A DNA stretch of 64,000 bases from Roseateles sp. SL47 (GCF_026625885.1 NZ_CP113068.1:4774001-4838000); one strand, 5' to 3'; positions 1-8,511 are shown, counted from the stretch's first letter. Notes: a model not told the origin generated them from the sequence alone. Program-made: numbers and translations.

Positions 1-142
1 CGGCTGCTGCCGCCGCATCGATCCACGCTTTTTTGGCCGCCGTGGGCATGATGCGGCTGATGCTCTGCAGGCCATCACGCGGCCCCACTTCGCTGATCAG
101 TACCTGACGATCTGAATCCGGGTTGCCGATGGGATGGCTCAT
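1..142 (-). CDS. HMG-CoA lyase-like protein (N-terminal part only, cut by window edge)
   Basis: Only the first 47 codons are inside the window. The translation begins MSHPIGNPDSDRQ and then shows the EVGPRDGLQ signature of the hydroxymethylglutaryl-CoA lyase / DRE-TIM metallolyase family, whose Arg-Asp binds metal and substrate. Members cleave 3-hydroxy-acyl-CoA or related hydroxy acids to a ketone-type product plus acetyl-CoA or pyruvate. The ATG overlaps the stop of the preceding NodB-type hydrolase gene by four bases (ATGA), so it is the last visible gene of the minus-strand operon that starts with the cytochrome c gene. In this context a role in cleaving a late pathway intermediate is plausible (inference). 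The exact substrate cannot be told from the fragment. Confidence 0.8.
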   Translation of the reverse strand, partial: MSHPIGNPDSDRQVLISEVGPRDGLQSISRIMPTAAKKAWIDAAAAA

Positions 143-1068
143 GAAGCGACCTGCTGCGCAATGAAGTGCTGGAGAATCTGTCCCGGCGGGGCCTGCCAGA
201 CTTCATCGGCATTCGCAATGTGCTTCAGCACGGTCTCCAGATGTCGGATGCGATGCGGCTGCCCCATGACCCAGGGATGCAGCGACAGTGACAGCAGCCG
301 ACCTCCCTGGGCCCGCCCCTCGTATCGGAGCAACTCGAAGGCGTCGATCACCTGCTCCGCCCACGATGCTTCAGCATGCAGGTTGTCCATCACCACAAAG
401 CGATCTTCGATCTCGGTCGCCAAGGGCAAGGTCCACAGCGGGCCGTTGGCCGTGTGGAAGCGATACGGAAGCTCGTCGTTCACCCAGTCCGCGTTGTAGT
501 CGATGCCCGCGGCCTTCAGCAGTTCCGGGGTCTGGGGGCTCTGAAGCCGGCCTGGACTCAGCCAGCCTCGCACAGCCTGACCGGTCTGCTCGCGCAGCGT
601 CGCCAGGGACCTGGCAATCAGGTCGCGCTCGACCTCCGGATCCACTCCACCGACATGCGGCGTATCCATGGACCAGGAATGCCCCAGAACCTCATCCCCG
701 CGTTCACGCAGCAGCGCGGCAATCTCGGGATACCTCACCACCAGTTCGGCATTCACTGCAAAACTCGGACGAAGGCCAAAACGATCCATGGCCGTCAACA
801 GGCGATAAATACCCACGCGATTGCCGTAGTCCCGCAGCGTGTAATGCCGCAGATCCGGGTAGGGCATCACCATCGACCCGGGCAGTTTGACCTTCGCCGC
901 AGGATTCATCGGGAAATGCTGCAGACTGATGTTGATCCACACCGCCAGCGGCTTGTCGCCAGGCCAGCGGACCGGTGGCCGGTCGGTCAGCATGGACCAG
1001 GCATAGCGCTCATGGTCCATGCCATACCGGCGCGCCGGATAAGTCAGATGGGACGGATCCAGCGCCAT
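139..1068 (-). CDS. NodB/PuuE-type polysaccharide-deacetylase-family hydrolase (copy 1)
   Basis: A 309-residue cytoplasmic protein without signal peptide, of the polysaccharide deacetylase fold as used by PuuE allantoinase and cyclic imide hydrolases rather than by cell-wall deacetylases. Visible family marks are RDYGNRVG (about residue 80), a His-containing GHSWSMD strand (about 128), RGWLSPG and the late SLHPWV segment. These hydrolases open C-N bonds of cyclic ureides or imides or deacylate amides. The start overlaps the stop of the next upstream NodB gene by one base (TGATG) and its own stop overlaps the HMGL-like gene by four bases, so the genes are translationally coupled. Two further paralogues lie at 1068-2042 and 13530-14441. 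Family is secure; cyclic-imide or ureide substrate is inference. Confidence 0.85.
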   Translation of the reverse strand: MALDPSHLTYPARRYGMDHERYAWSMLTDRPPVRWPGDKPLAVWINISLQHFPMNPAAKVKLPGSMVMPYPDLRHYTLRDYGNRVGIYRLLTAMDRFGLRPSFAVNAELVVRYPEIAALLRERGDEVLGHSWSMDTPHVGGVDPEVERDLIARSLATLREQTGQAVRGWLSPGRLQSPQTPELLKAAGIDYNADWVNDELPYRFHTANGPLWTLPLATEIEDRFVVMDNLHAEASWAEQVIDAFELLRYEGRAQGGRLLSLSLHPWVMGQPHRIRHLETVLKHIANADEVWQAPPGQILQHFIAQQVAS

Positions 1069-2042
1069 CAGGGAGCTCCTTGCTGTTCGCGCCCGGTCTG
1101 CAGGGCAGCAGCCTGGCGGTGCTCGATGTCCACCAGGACCTCGTCATAGTGATGCGTCAGAAAGTGCTCGGCAATCTCACGGCCGGTAGTCACCCACACG
1201 TCTGAGTGTCCAGTGATGTAGGCCAATGCCTCTTCAAATGCCTTGAGGCGATGCGGGCAGCTCACCTGGTAGTTGTGGGTCGGGATGCACATCACCGTGC
1301 CGGACTCCGCACCTTCGGCATACAACCGGTCGAAGCTGTCCTTGATCATCTGGCCATAGCGTCTCGGTTCAATTTTGTTGACCACATACGCGATGGTGTC
1401 GTTGAGTTCGAGCGAGTAAGGCACCGACACAAAGCGCTGGCCGCCCCGCACCCGCAGCGGCGTGGGCTGATCGTCATGAAACAGATCACAGCTGTAGAGG
1501 CCACCCAGTTCGGCGAACAAATCCAGTGTTCGCTCGCTATGCGACAGCGCCGGCGCGAGGTAACCCGCCGGGGGCCTGCCGGTGTGAGACGCAATGGTCT
1601 CGATAGATTCCAGGATCATCGACCGTTCCTGGGCTTCCGACATGCCGTAGGTGTAGCGTGTGTTGTAGATGCCGTGGCTGAAAAACTCCCAGTCACGCTC
1701 GCGGCACATCTGAATGATCTCGGGATGGTGGGTGCAGAGTGCCGTGGAAAGGGAAATCGATCCCCGTACACCGTATTTGTCCAGCAGCGCCATCTGCCGC
1801 ATGTGGCCCACGCGGTTCCCATAGTCCCGAATGGCGTAGCCAGGAACTGCTGGATACGGGTGGGGCCAGGCCGCCCGGAACGGGTTCACCGGCGGATTCA
1901 GTTCGTAGAACTCAATGTTGGGCGCCACCCAGAACGCCACGCGGGCGCCGCCCGGCCAGCGGATCTTCGGACGGCCACGGTAGCCCCAATAGTCGTAATG
2001 CCCGGTGTCGGCGCGCGGTGCAGAAAGGCTGGCTGCCGTCAT
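1068..2042 (-). CDS. NodB/PuuE-type polysaccharide-deacetylase-family hydrolase (copy 2)
   Basis: Taking the ATG at 2042 gives 324 residues starting MTAASLSAPR. This start overlaps the stop of the upstream amidohydrolase by four bases (ATGA), which is why it is preferred over a longer frame reaching to 2165. It carries the same RDYGNRVG motif as copy 1, SHGIYNTRYTYG at the first His position, LAPALSHSE and the C-terminal PTHNYQV His segment. The pattern matches PuuE-like metal-poor NodB hydrolases acting on small ring amides. The two adjacent copies are clearly diverged, suggesting different substrates or a heteromer. Location directly after an isochorismatase-type half-amidase supports ring opening followed by deamidation (inference). 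Confidence 0.85.
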   Translation of the reverse strand: MTAASLSAPRADTGHYDYWGYRGRPKIRWPGGARVAFWVAPNIEFYELNPPVNPFRAAWPHPYPAVPGYAIRDYGNRVGHMRQMALLDKYGVRGSISLSTALCTHHPEIIQMCRERDWEFFSHGIYNTRYTYGMSEAQERSMILESIETIASHTGRPPAGYLAPALSHSERTLDLFAELGGLYSCDLFHDDQPTPLRVRGGQRFVSVPYSLELNDTIAYVVNKIEPRRYGQMIKDSFDRLYAEGAESGTVMCIPTHNYQVSCPHRLKAFEEALAYITGHSDVWVTTGREIAEHFLTHHYDEVLVDIEHRQAAALQTGREQQGAP

Positions 2043-2713
2043 GCGGTAGCTCCGCAGCGGTCGAGCCACTGCAGCGTCTCGTCCACATCCACCACATCCG
2101 CGTACTTCAACATCATGTCCGTCAAGTTGGCGAAGTGATAGGACTCGTGCTTGTCGGCAACGCACTGCTCCGGGACGATGGTGCGATAGCCCCGCGAGAG
2201 CGAGTCCACGGCGGCCGCCCGTACGCAGCCCGAGGTCGAGCCCCCCGTCACCACCACCGTGTCAATCTGATGCCAGACCAGCAGGGACTGGAGCGGTGTC
2301 TCGAAGAACGGCGATGGCATGCGCTTGCAATACACCAGGTCGCGATGACGCTCGATCTCGCAGCGCTCATCCAGCTGAGCACGACGGGATCCGTGCTTGA
2401 TGTTCTGCAACGAGTCTGGTGTGTTGGTTCTCGTCCCCCAGGTCCCGGCGTCCTCGCCCGACTCGGCATAGGCCACATAGGTCCAGACGACCGGCCAGCC
2501 CAGGAGACGGAAGCGCCGGGCCAGGGCATTGACATGCTCGATTTGGCGCGGGTCCGTTTCGTACGCTGTCTTGAATTCATCCACGCGTGTGTACGCGCAT
2601 TGAAAGTCAATATTGACCAATGCCGCTTTGCGCCCATAGCCAAATCGAGCGCGCTGGGGGTTTTGTTTGATCTCCGCCCAGAGTTCTCGGGCCGTCTTGT
2701 TGGAGAGTTCCAT
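2039..2713 (-). CDS. Isochorismatase-family cysteine amidohydrolase (copy 1)
   Basis: About 224 residues from the ATG at 2713 (MELSNKTARELW), which has a GGAG ribosome-binding site; an upstream ATG at 2755 is the alternative. The three catalytic residues of the N-carbamoylsarcosine amidase/maleamate amidase group are visible: Asp in NIDFQ, Lys in YCKRMPSP, and the nucleophile Cys in GGSTSGCVRAAA. The enzymes hydrolyse small amides or carbamoyl groups to carboxylate plus ammonia. It follows the cytochrome c gene by about 45 bases and overlaps NodB copy 2 by four. With two NodB-type hydrolases downstream it could remove ammonia from a ring-opened half-amide (inference). A second isochorismatase is at 38783-39469. 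Confidence 0.88.
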   Translation of the reverse strand: MELSNKTARELWAEIKQNPQRARFGYGRKAALVNIDFQCAYTRVDEFKTAYETDPRQIEHVNALARRFRLLGWPVVWTYVAYAESGEDAGTWGTRTNTPDSLQNIKHGSRRAQLDERCEIERHRDLVYCKRMPSPFFETPLQSLLVWHQIDTVVVTGGSTSGCVRAAAVDSLSRGYRTIVPEQCVADKHESYHFANLTDMMLKYADVVDVDETLQWLDRCGATA

Positions 2714-2758
2714 GTCTTGCTCCGATTCCATACCGGCACCGTTCGGCGCCGGCAACGC

Positions 2759-3220
2759 TCACTTCAGGCTGCCGAGGAAGGCCACCATGGCCTTCCGGTC
2801 CTCGGCATTGGGCATGCCCATATAGGCCATCTTGGTGGTGGGCACCACAGCGGAGGGCTTGAGAAGCCAGGCATCCAGCTTGGCCTCGTCCCAGTCAAAG
2901 GGCTTGGCAGCCAGCGCCGGTGAATAGCTGTACCCAGCGACCGATCCCGCTTGACGCCCCACGATGCCCGCCAGATGCGGCCCTACGCGGGCCGCTCCGA
3001 TGGCGCTGATGTCATGGCAGGCCGAACACATCATGAACAGGCGCTTGCCCTTCGCCACCAGCGCAGCCTCAGACGCAGGAGCGCTCTGCGCCCAAGCACC
3101 GGACGAGCAGGCCAGCGACGTTACACCCACGGCCACTGCCATGACACACGCCCACCACACCCGGCGTGACGCACATTTCGGCATCGGAGCCGCTGTTCCC
3201 AACTTCCCTTGCATGGTCAT
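2759..3220 (-). CDS. Exported class I c-type cytochrome
   Basis: The ATG at 3220, with an AGGAAAGG ribosome-binding site, gives 153 residues: a basic N-terminus, a hydrophobic signal segment ending near GAWAQSAP, a single haem-binding CSACH and a distal Met ligand in TKMAYMGM. Size and motifs fit a soluble periplasmic cytochrome c of the c2/c550 type. It is first in the minus-strand operon with the amidohydrolase, NodB-type hydrolases and HMGL-like gene. A periplasmic one-electron acceptor would suit a flavoprotein dehydrogenase of the VAO type (two are in the window) or the orphan [2Fe-2S] subunit at 38291, but no partner is shown by the sequence. Confidence 0.9.
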   Translation of the reverse strand: MTMQGKLGTAAPMPKCASRRVWWACVMAVAVGVTSLACSSGAWAQSAPASEAALVAKGKRLFMMCSACHDISAIGAARVGPHLAGIVGRQAGSVAGYSYSPALAAKPFDWDEAKLDAWLLKPSAVVPTTKMAYMGMPNAEDRKAMVAFLGSLK

Positions 3221-3349
3221 GCCTTTCCTAGATCCAGCGATTGAATGCAGGCCCGATGCTAGAAAAGACGGTCTCCGCTGACATGACGACTTGGCCATGT
3301 GTTCACTCTGTGGCTTTGCCGAGACCTTGACGAATCTCAAAGTGCTTAT

Positions 3350-3398
3350 CCGCCTGATGGACGTCTTGCAGGCGCATGGAGACCCGCAGATCAGGCGG
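3350..3398. promoter_or_regulatory. Perfect 9-bp inverted repeat upstream of the FAD monooxygenase
   Basis: CCGCCTGAT at 3350-3358 is repeated inverted as ATCAGGCGG at 3390-3398, centres 40 bp apart. It lies in the 224-bp divergent region between the cytochrome operon (minus) and the FAD monooxygenase (plus). It could be a looping operator pair or a leader stem-loop. No regulator can be assigned. Confidence 0.4.
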
Positions 3399-3444
3399 TG
3401 TGAGGATGCAGGCTCATCCCATCACCGAGGAAGCCTCCGTTCTT

Positions 3445-4650
3445 ATGATCACCCACGACACCGAGGTGCTGGTCGCCGGCCTGGGCCCCGTCGGCGCAAC
3501 GGCCGCCCTGTCCCTCGCCCGCCAAGGCATCAACGTTACCGCCGTCGAGCCTCTGGTCAGCAGCGCCCATGATCTGCGCGCCTCGACCTATCACGCTCCC
3601 ACGCTTGAAATTCTTGATGACCTGGGCGCGGCGGACACCCTGTTCAGCCAGGGCCTCAAGGCACCGGTCTACCAGTACCGGGACCGGCAGACCGGCGAGG
3701 TTTTCTCGTTTGATCTGGGCGAGATTGCCGACCGCACCCGGTTTCCCTATCGGATCCAGTGCGAGCAGCACCGCGTCACGTCCAACATCGTTGACCAGCT
3801 GAAGCAGCAATCCAGCGCGACGGTGCTGCAGGGTCAGCGGGTGCTGTTTGTGGAGCAACATGAAGACCATGTCATCGCCTATGTCGAGAATGCCAACGCC
3901 GTCGAGCGCTGGCGGGCCCGATATCTGGTTGCTGCCGATGGTGCAAGCAGCGTGGTCCGGAAAGTGCTGGGGCTGCAGTTCCCCGGCTTCACCTATGACG
4001 AGAAGTTCGTCTGCTTCTCGACTGAACATCCGATCGAGGAAGCCTTCGACAACCTGAGCTACGTCAACTACATCTCCGACCCCCGCGAGTGGATGGTGGT
4101 GTTGCGCGTCCCTGGGCTCTGGCGGGTTCTGGTGCCGGCCCCGCTGGACCTGACCGATGATCAGCTGGTCTCGGACGATTACAAGAATGACGTGTTTGGC
4201 CGCATGCTGGGCCGGGATCTTCAGATCGTCACACGCCACCGCACCATCTACCGCGCCCACCAGCGCGTCTGTGAGCGGTTTGCCGTGGGGCACATTCTGC
4301 TGGTGGGGGATGCGGCTCACCTGAACAGTCCCATGGGCGGTTTTGGCATGAACAGCGGCATCCATGATGCAGTGAATGCCAGCGAGAAGCTGGTGAAGAT
4401 CCTTCGACATGGGGCGGACGGCGCCGCGCAGGTGGCCCTGTATGAACGCCAGCGTCAAACCATCACCCGTGATTTCGTGCAGGCGCAGACCATCGAGAAC
4501 ACACGCCTGATGCGGGATGGATGGGCCAATGCCCGCGCCCAGCGCAGCGAGGCGATGACACGCCTGGTCAACGATGCGGAGGCCCGCCGCGCCTATCTGC
4601 TCAAGCAGTCGATGTTCACGAGTCTGGATCAGGCTGCGGCGATTTCCTGA
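3445..4650 (+). CDS. FAD-dependent aromatic-ring hydroxylase-type monooxygenase
   Basis: A cytoplasmic class A flavoprotein monooxygenase of about 401 residues, resembling 3-(3-hydroxyphenyl)propionate/phenol hydroxylases (MhpA group). Visible are the FAD dinucleotide motif VAGLGPVGATAALSLARQG near the N-terminus, the DG motif in AADGASSVVRK and the GDAAHLNSPMGGFGMNSG FAD/ribityl motif. The ATG at 3445 puts the Rossmann motif close to the N-terminus as is usual; an ATG at 3406 is an alternative. It forms a plus-strand pair with the racemase-family gene 38 bases downstream. A second, more NicC/salicylate-hydroxylase-like monooxygenase is at 15576. It probably hydroxylates an electron-rich ring using NAD(P)H and O2; the substrate is unknown. 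Confidence 0.88.
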   Translation: MITHDTEVLVAGLGPVGATAALSLARQGINVTAVEPLVSSAHDLRASTYHAPTLEILDDLGAADTLFSQGLKAPVYQYRDRQTGEVFSFDLGEIADRTRFPYRIQCEQHRVTSNIVDQLKQQSSATVLQGQRVLFVEQHEDHVIAYVENANAVERWRARYLVAADGASSVVRKVLGLQFPGFTYDEKFVCFSTEHPIEEAFDNLSYVNYISDPREWMVVLRVPGLWRVLVPAPLDLTDDQLVSDDYKNDVFGRMLGRDLQIVTRHRTIYRAHQRVCERFAVGHILLVGDAAHLNSPMGGFGMNSGIHDAVNASEKLVKILRHGADGAAQVALYERQRQTITRDFVQAQTIENTRLMRDGWANARAQRSEAMTRLVNDAEARRAYLLKQSMFTSLDQAAAIS

Positions 4651-4688
4651 CCCCTGCCCTTCCCTTTTCTTATCACCAGGAGCTCTTC

Positions 4689-5435
4689 ATGACTGACGTT
4701 CTTGGCTGGCGCAAGGTCTTTGCGGTCATCGCGCCTTCCACCAATACCGTGGTTCAACCAGAGATGGACGCCATGCGCCCTGCCGGTGTGACCCACCAGT
4801 TCAGAGACATGTATGTCGAGAATCCTTCGGCCTTGTCGGACAGTGATTTCGTCGCCGGCACTGACAAGATCGCCGCCTCCCTGACCGATGCCCTGCGTAC
4901 TGCCATGACCTGTGCACCGGACTATCTGGTGATGGGGGTCTCGGCGATCTCCTTCATGGGGGGGCGTGCGGGAGGCGACAACTTCTTGCGCCAGGTCGAG
5001 GAATTCACTGGTCTCAGGGCCAGCATCGGGTCCCGGTCCCTCGTCGCTGCGATGGAGGCCTACGGGAGCATCAAGCGCGTGGCCTTTGTGTCGCCCTACT
5101 ACCCGTCCGCCAACGCCCAGGTGCGGCGCTATCTGGAGGACAGCGGTTTCGAGGTGAAGCGTGACGTTCCATTGCGCTGCACCAGTTGGCGGGACATTGC
5201 ACAGCAGACCGAGTCGCGACTGGTCCAGGTGCTGCGTGAGCTGGATGGAGATGATGTCGATGCCATCGTGCAGGTCGGAACCAACCTGTCGATGGCCAGG
5301 CTGGCGGTGTCAGCCGAGACCTGGTTGGGCAAACCCGTCATTGCCATCAATACCGCCACCTACTGGCATGCATTGCGCGCCAATGGCATCCACGATCCGG
5401 TGGACGGACTCGGCCGACTGCTGTCGCACCTCTGA
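4689..5435 (+). CDS. Asp/Glu racemase-superfamily protein (maleate isomerase/arylmalonate decarboxylase-like) lacking both catalytic Cys
   Basis: A 248-residue protein starting MTDVLGWRKVFAV with an AGGAG ribosome-binding site. It matches the maleate cis-trans isomerase / arylmalonate decarboxylase branch by IAPSTNTVVQPEMD near the N-terminus and the repeated two-domain layout. In characterised relatives a Cys lies in a CTSGS-type motif and another in a CTN-type motif. Here the corresponding segments read MGVSAISFMGG and VQVGTNLSMA, so both positions are non-Cys. Only two Cys are present, in other places (MTCAPD, LRCTSW). The enzyme may have changed mechanism, or may not be a racemase or isomerase. 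It is probably cotranscribed with the FAD monooxygenase. Confidence 0.82.
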   Translation: MTDVLGWRKVFAVIAPSTNTVVQPEMDAMRPAGVTHQFRDMYVENPSALSDSDFVAGTDKIAASLTDALRTAMTCAPDYLVMGVSAISFMGGRAGGDNFLRQVEEFTGLRASIGSRSLVAAMEAYGSIKRVAFVSPYYPSANAQVRRYLEDSGFEVKRDVPLRCTSWRDIAQQTESRLVQVLRELDGDDVDAIVQVGTNLSMARLAVSAETWLGKPVIAINTATYWHALRANGIHDPVDGLGRLLSHL

Positions 5436-5503
5436 CCGCCGCCCCGGCAGAGCTGCAACCCCGGCCTGCCGGGGCGGCGACATCTGCCGGGCGATCGGTG
5501 GGC

Positions 5504-6367
5504 TCAACGGGCCCAGCGCTTCTCGAAGTCCCACACCTCCTGGAAACCGATCAGCTGGCAGAACTCGGTGAAATTGAACATTGGCAGATCGGGACTTTGA
5601 CTCAGGCCCTCTTCCTTGAGCAGGCGCAGCGCACGCTCCATGGCCGCGGCGGCAACCAGGCTGGTCATGGACGGATAGATCGCAAAGGCATAGCCGATGT
5701 CCCGCAACCGGTCCGCCGACAAAATGGGCGTCTTTCCCCCGTCCGCCATGTTCGCCATCATGGGCTTGTTGAACGATTCACAGGCCAGGCGCATCTCGTC
5801 TTCCGACTGCGGCGCTTCAAAGAAAAGGATGTCCGCACCGGCCTTGTCATAGGCTTCGAGCCGGCGCAACGCTGCGTCAACCCCGTCAGCGGCGCGCGCA
5901 TCCGTGCGGGCGATGATCAGGAAGTTCTGCTTGTCCTCACGCGTTTCCGCCGCCACCCGGATCTTCTCCACCATGTCCTCCACCGGCACACAGCGCTTGT
6001 AAGGCGTATGGCCACACTTCTTCGGGAATTCCTGGTCCTCGATCTGAATCGCCGTCACGCCGGCCTTCTCGTAGCCGCGCACCGTGTGCGCCACATTCAG
6101 CAGCCCCCCATATCCAGTGTCGGCATCTGCAATCACGGCGGATTGGCTGGTCTGCACCAGCGTCGCCATGCGATCCAGCATTTGCGTGTAGCTCGCCAGG
6201 CCAGCGTCAGGCAACCCCAGGCTGGAAGCGGTCAACCAGTAGCCTGTCCCATAGACGATGGGGAACTTCACCTTGTTGGCGACCGCAGCCGCGATCATGT
6301 CCTGCATGCCGGGCACCACAAAAAAGTCGCCTTGATCAAGCATCTGACGAAGGATGGGATTGGCCAT
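5504..6367 (-). CDS. Isocitrate lyase/PEP mutase-family C-C lyase
   Basis: The ATG at 6367 (MANPILRQMLDQ; AGGA six bases upstream) gives 287 residues of the ICL/PEP-mutase TIM-barrel family. Visible marks are ADADTGYGG (metal-binding Asp loop), IQIEDQEFPKKCGH with the family KKCGH catalytic loop Cys, and FLIIARTDA. Relatives include methylisocitrate lyase, 2,3-dimethylmalate lyase, oxaloacetate hydrolase and carboxy-PEP mutase. It is the third gene after the LeuC/LeuD-like pair, a pairing known from dimethylmaleate hydratase plus 2,3-dimethylmalate lyase in nicotinate fermentation. Cleavage of a substituted malate to pyruvate or a similar keto acid plus a small carboxylate is therefore a reasonable inference. 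Confidence 0.87.
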   Translation of the reverse strand: MANPILRQMLDQGDFFVVPGMQDMIAAAVANKVKFPIVYGTGYWLTASSLGLPDAGLASYTQMLDRMATLVQTSQSAVIADADTGYGGLLNVAHTVRGYEKAGVTAIQIEDQEFPKKCGHTPYKRCVPVEDMVEKIRVAAETREDKQNFLIIARTDARAADGVDAALRRLEAYDKAGADILFFEAPQSEDEMRLACESFNKPMMANMADGGKTPILSADRLRDIGYAFAIYPSMTSLVAAAAMERALRLLKEEGLSQSPDLPMFNFTEFCQLIGFQEVWDFEKRWAR

Positions 6368-6421
6368 GAAAGTCCTACAGAAAATGTGAGTGAAGGAATG
6401 CTGAAGTGAATCCGACACCCT

Positions 6422-7084
6422 TCAAGGTGCCGGTAACGGAGGCGGTGATGGGCAGACGGACGTGGCATCTTCCACGTCTTGATGCAACCACGGACAGGTT
6501 TCGCGCTGACGTGCCTCGAAGGCGGCGATGCGGTCTCCAGCCTCCAGAAGAATGCGCTGAATCTCATCGGTTCCCTCCAGGAGGGACCGTCGCGCACGCT
6601 CGGCCATCGGGAACACGATGACCTGCCCGTCGGCCAGCATGACCACGCGCCGCTCCAGGTCAACCTCCAGGACCTGGCCGGCCTGCGCGGCGGCCAGGAC
6701 CTGCGCGTGTTCTGCCTCTGGCAGCACAATCGGTAGCAGCCCGTTGTTGAGGCAGTTGGCTTGAAAGATCTCCCCGAATCCGGTGGAGATCAGACAGCGC
6801 AAACCTAAACCTGCCAGCGCCCATGGGGCCTGCTCGCGGCTCGATCCGCAGCCAAAATTTGGCCCTGTGACCAGGATCCGGGCATCCCGCCACCGGGGTT
6901 GATGCAACACAAAATCGAGGCGTTCCCGCCCTTGGTCGTCAAAGCGCTTCTCGTAGAACGCATAGGGACCGAGACCCGCTTTCTGCGTCAACACCAGAAA
7001 CCGGGCAGGAAAGATGATGTCGGTATCGATGTCCGCGTCCGGCAAGGGAGCAGCCACCGAACGAAGCTGTCTGAAAGGCTGCAT
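6422..7084 (-). CDS. LeuD-like small subunit of an aconitase-family hydro-lyase
   Basis: A 220-residue protein with LeuD-family marks: the DADIDTDIIFPARF opening, the TGPNFGCGSSREQAPWAL swivelling-domain motif and NGLLPIVLP. It starts with one-base overlap (TGATG) at the LeuC-like stop, so the two subunits are translationally coupled. The substrate-selecting loop region reads KAGLGPYAFYEKRF. There is no leuB or leuA nearby; the neighbours are an ICL-family lyase and an IclR regulator. A catabolic hydratase (maleate, citraconate or dimethylmaleate hydratase-like) is thus more likely than isopropylmalate isomerase of leucine synthesis, but this is inference. Confidence 0.85.
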   Translation of the reverse strand: MQPFRQLRSVAAPLPDADIDTDIIFPARFLVLTQKAGLGPYAFYEKRFDDQGRERLDFVLHQPRWRDARILVTGPNFGCGSSREQAPWALAGLGLRCLISTGFGEIFQANCLNNGLLPIVLPEAEHAQVLAAAQAGQVLEVDLERRVVMLADGQVIVFPMAERARRSLLEGTDEIQRILLEAGDRIAAFEARQRETCPWLHQDVEDATSVCPSPPPLPAP

Positions 7085-8511
7085 CAGTCGTCTCCCATCG
7101 CAAGGGCATCACGCGGATCGGCAAGGTGGCCCGCGATGGCGCTGGCGGCCGCAGTCGCCGGGCTGACCAGGTGGGTACGGGCCCCCACCCCTTGACGTCC
7201 CTCGAAGTTGCGGTTGCTGGTGCTGGCGCAGCGTTCACCCGGCAGGAGACGGTCGTCGTTCATCGCCACGCAGAGCGAGCACCCCGGCTCGCGCCATTCG
7301 AACCCAGCCGCCAGAAACAACCGGTCCAGCCCCTCGGCCTCGGCCTGCCGAGCCACCTGGGCCGACCCAGGCACCACAATCGCCCGCACGCGGCTGGATC
7401 GCCTGCGCCCTCGCAGTTGCGCGGCCGCCGCGCGCAGGTCCTCAATGCGACTGTTGGTGCATGATCCGATAAACACATGATCCAGGGGCACGTCCTGCAG
7501 CGCGGTGCCGGGTGTTAATCCCATGTAGTCCAGCGCGCGGGCCATCTTTCGCGCCAGGACCGGATCAGACGCCAGAGCCGGATCGGGCACACGCCCATTG
7601 ATGGGCAGCACCTGATCGGGGCTGGTGCCCCAGCTCACCTGCGGCACCAGCGCCGACGCATCAAAGTCCAGGCTGCGGTCGAAGACGGCCGCCGGATCGC
7701 TGCGAAGCGTCCTCCAATGGTCCAGCGCCCGCTCCCAGAGAGCCCCCCGCGGGGCCATGGGGCGGCCCTCCAGCCAGGCAAAGGTCTCGTCATCCGGGGC
7801 GATCAAGCCACTACGTGCACCGGCTTCGATGCTCATGTTGCAGACCGTCATGCGGGCCGCCATGGACAGCCCTTCGATGGTGTCCCCGCAGAATTCGATG
7901 GCGTGGCCCACGGCGCCGGCAGCGCCAAGCCGGCCAATGAGCCCCAGGACCAGATCTTTCGCATAGACCCCCCTCGCCAGCGCTCCGCCGATGCGAATAC
8001 GCAGGTTCCGAGCCCGACGCTGCCGCAGCACCTGGGTCGCCAATACACATTCGATCTCACTGGCGCCAATCCCAAATGCCAGCGCTCCGAAGGCGCCATG
8101 GGTGGAGGTGTGCGAATCACCGCAGACCAGGGTCATGCCTGGCAGGGTGAAGCCCAGCTCCGGGCCAATCACATGAACAATGCCGTGCCGTTGATCATTC
8201 AGTGGAATGTAGGGAAGCCTGGACGCAAACGTGTTTCGCTCCAGCAGCGCGACCTGTTCCCGGGCCAAGGGGTCCGCAATGGGACGATCGCGGTGCCGGG
8301 TGGGGACAGCATGGTCCGCCACCGCCAGCTGAGCGTTAGCCCGCCGCACGGGCAGCCCTCGCAAACGAAGCCCTTCAAATCCCTGTGGGCTGCTCACCTC
8401 GTGAAGCATCTGGCGATCAATGTAGAGCAGCGCGGTGCTGCCCCCCTGCTCATCAGGCTCTTCGGTCACCACGTGAGATCGCCACAAACGGTCGTAAAGG
8501 GTTTCACTCAT
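7084..8511 (-). CDS. LeuC-like [4Fe-4S] large subunit of an aconitase-family hydro-lyase
   Basis: A 475-residue aconitase-family large subunit. The cluster ligands are visible in IGSCTNSR and in the CxxC of [24 protein letters not shown] and the substrate-side [10 protein letters not shown] segment are conserved. Length is normal for LeuC. It is the first gene of the unit LeuC-like, LeuD-like, ICL-like, and its ATG lies 119 bases after the end of the IclR gene. A candidate operator with core CTATTCGC sits in that gap at 8590. Together with LeuD it should add water across, or isomerise, an unsaturated dicarboxylate in the cytoplasm. Confidence 0.87.
   Translation of the reverse strand: MSETLYDRLWRSHVVTEEPDEQGGSTALLYIDRQMLHEVSSPQGFEGLRLRGLPVRRANAQLAVADHAVPTRHRDRPIADPLAREQVALLERNTFASRLPYIPLNDQRHGIVHVIGPELGFTLPGMTLVCGDSHTSTHGAFGALAFGIGASEIECVLATQVLRQRRARNLRIRIGGALARGVYAKDLVLGLIGRLGAAGAVGHAIEFCGDTIEGLSMAARMTVCNMSIEAGARSGLIAPDDETFAWLEGRPMAPRGALWERALDHWRTLRSDPAAVFDRSLDFDASALVPQVSWGTSPDQVLPINGRVPDPALASDPVLARKMARALDYMGLTPGTALQDVPLDHVFIGSCTNSRIEDLRAAAAQLRGRRRSSRVRAIVVPGSAQVARQAEAEGLDRLFLAAGFEWREPGCSLCVAMNDDRLLPGERCASTSNRNFEGRQGVGARTHLVSPATAAASAIAGHLADPRDALAMGDD

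Noticed and set aside
3391..4458. A 355-codon minus-strand frame opposite the FAD monooxygenase.
   Set aside because: The plus-strand product has complete flavoprotein motifs; the antisense product shows none and no ribosome-binding site.
6422..8511. LeuC/LeuD as leucine biosynthesis genes.
   Set aside because: No leuA or leuB nearby, IclR control and an adjacent ICL-family lyase point to a catabolic hydratase; the leucine assignment cannot be excluded without the rest of the genome.
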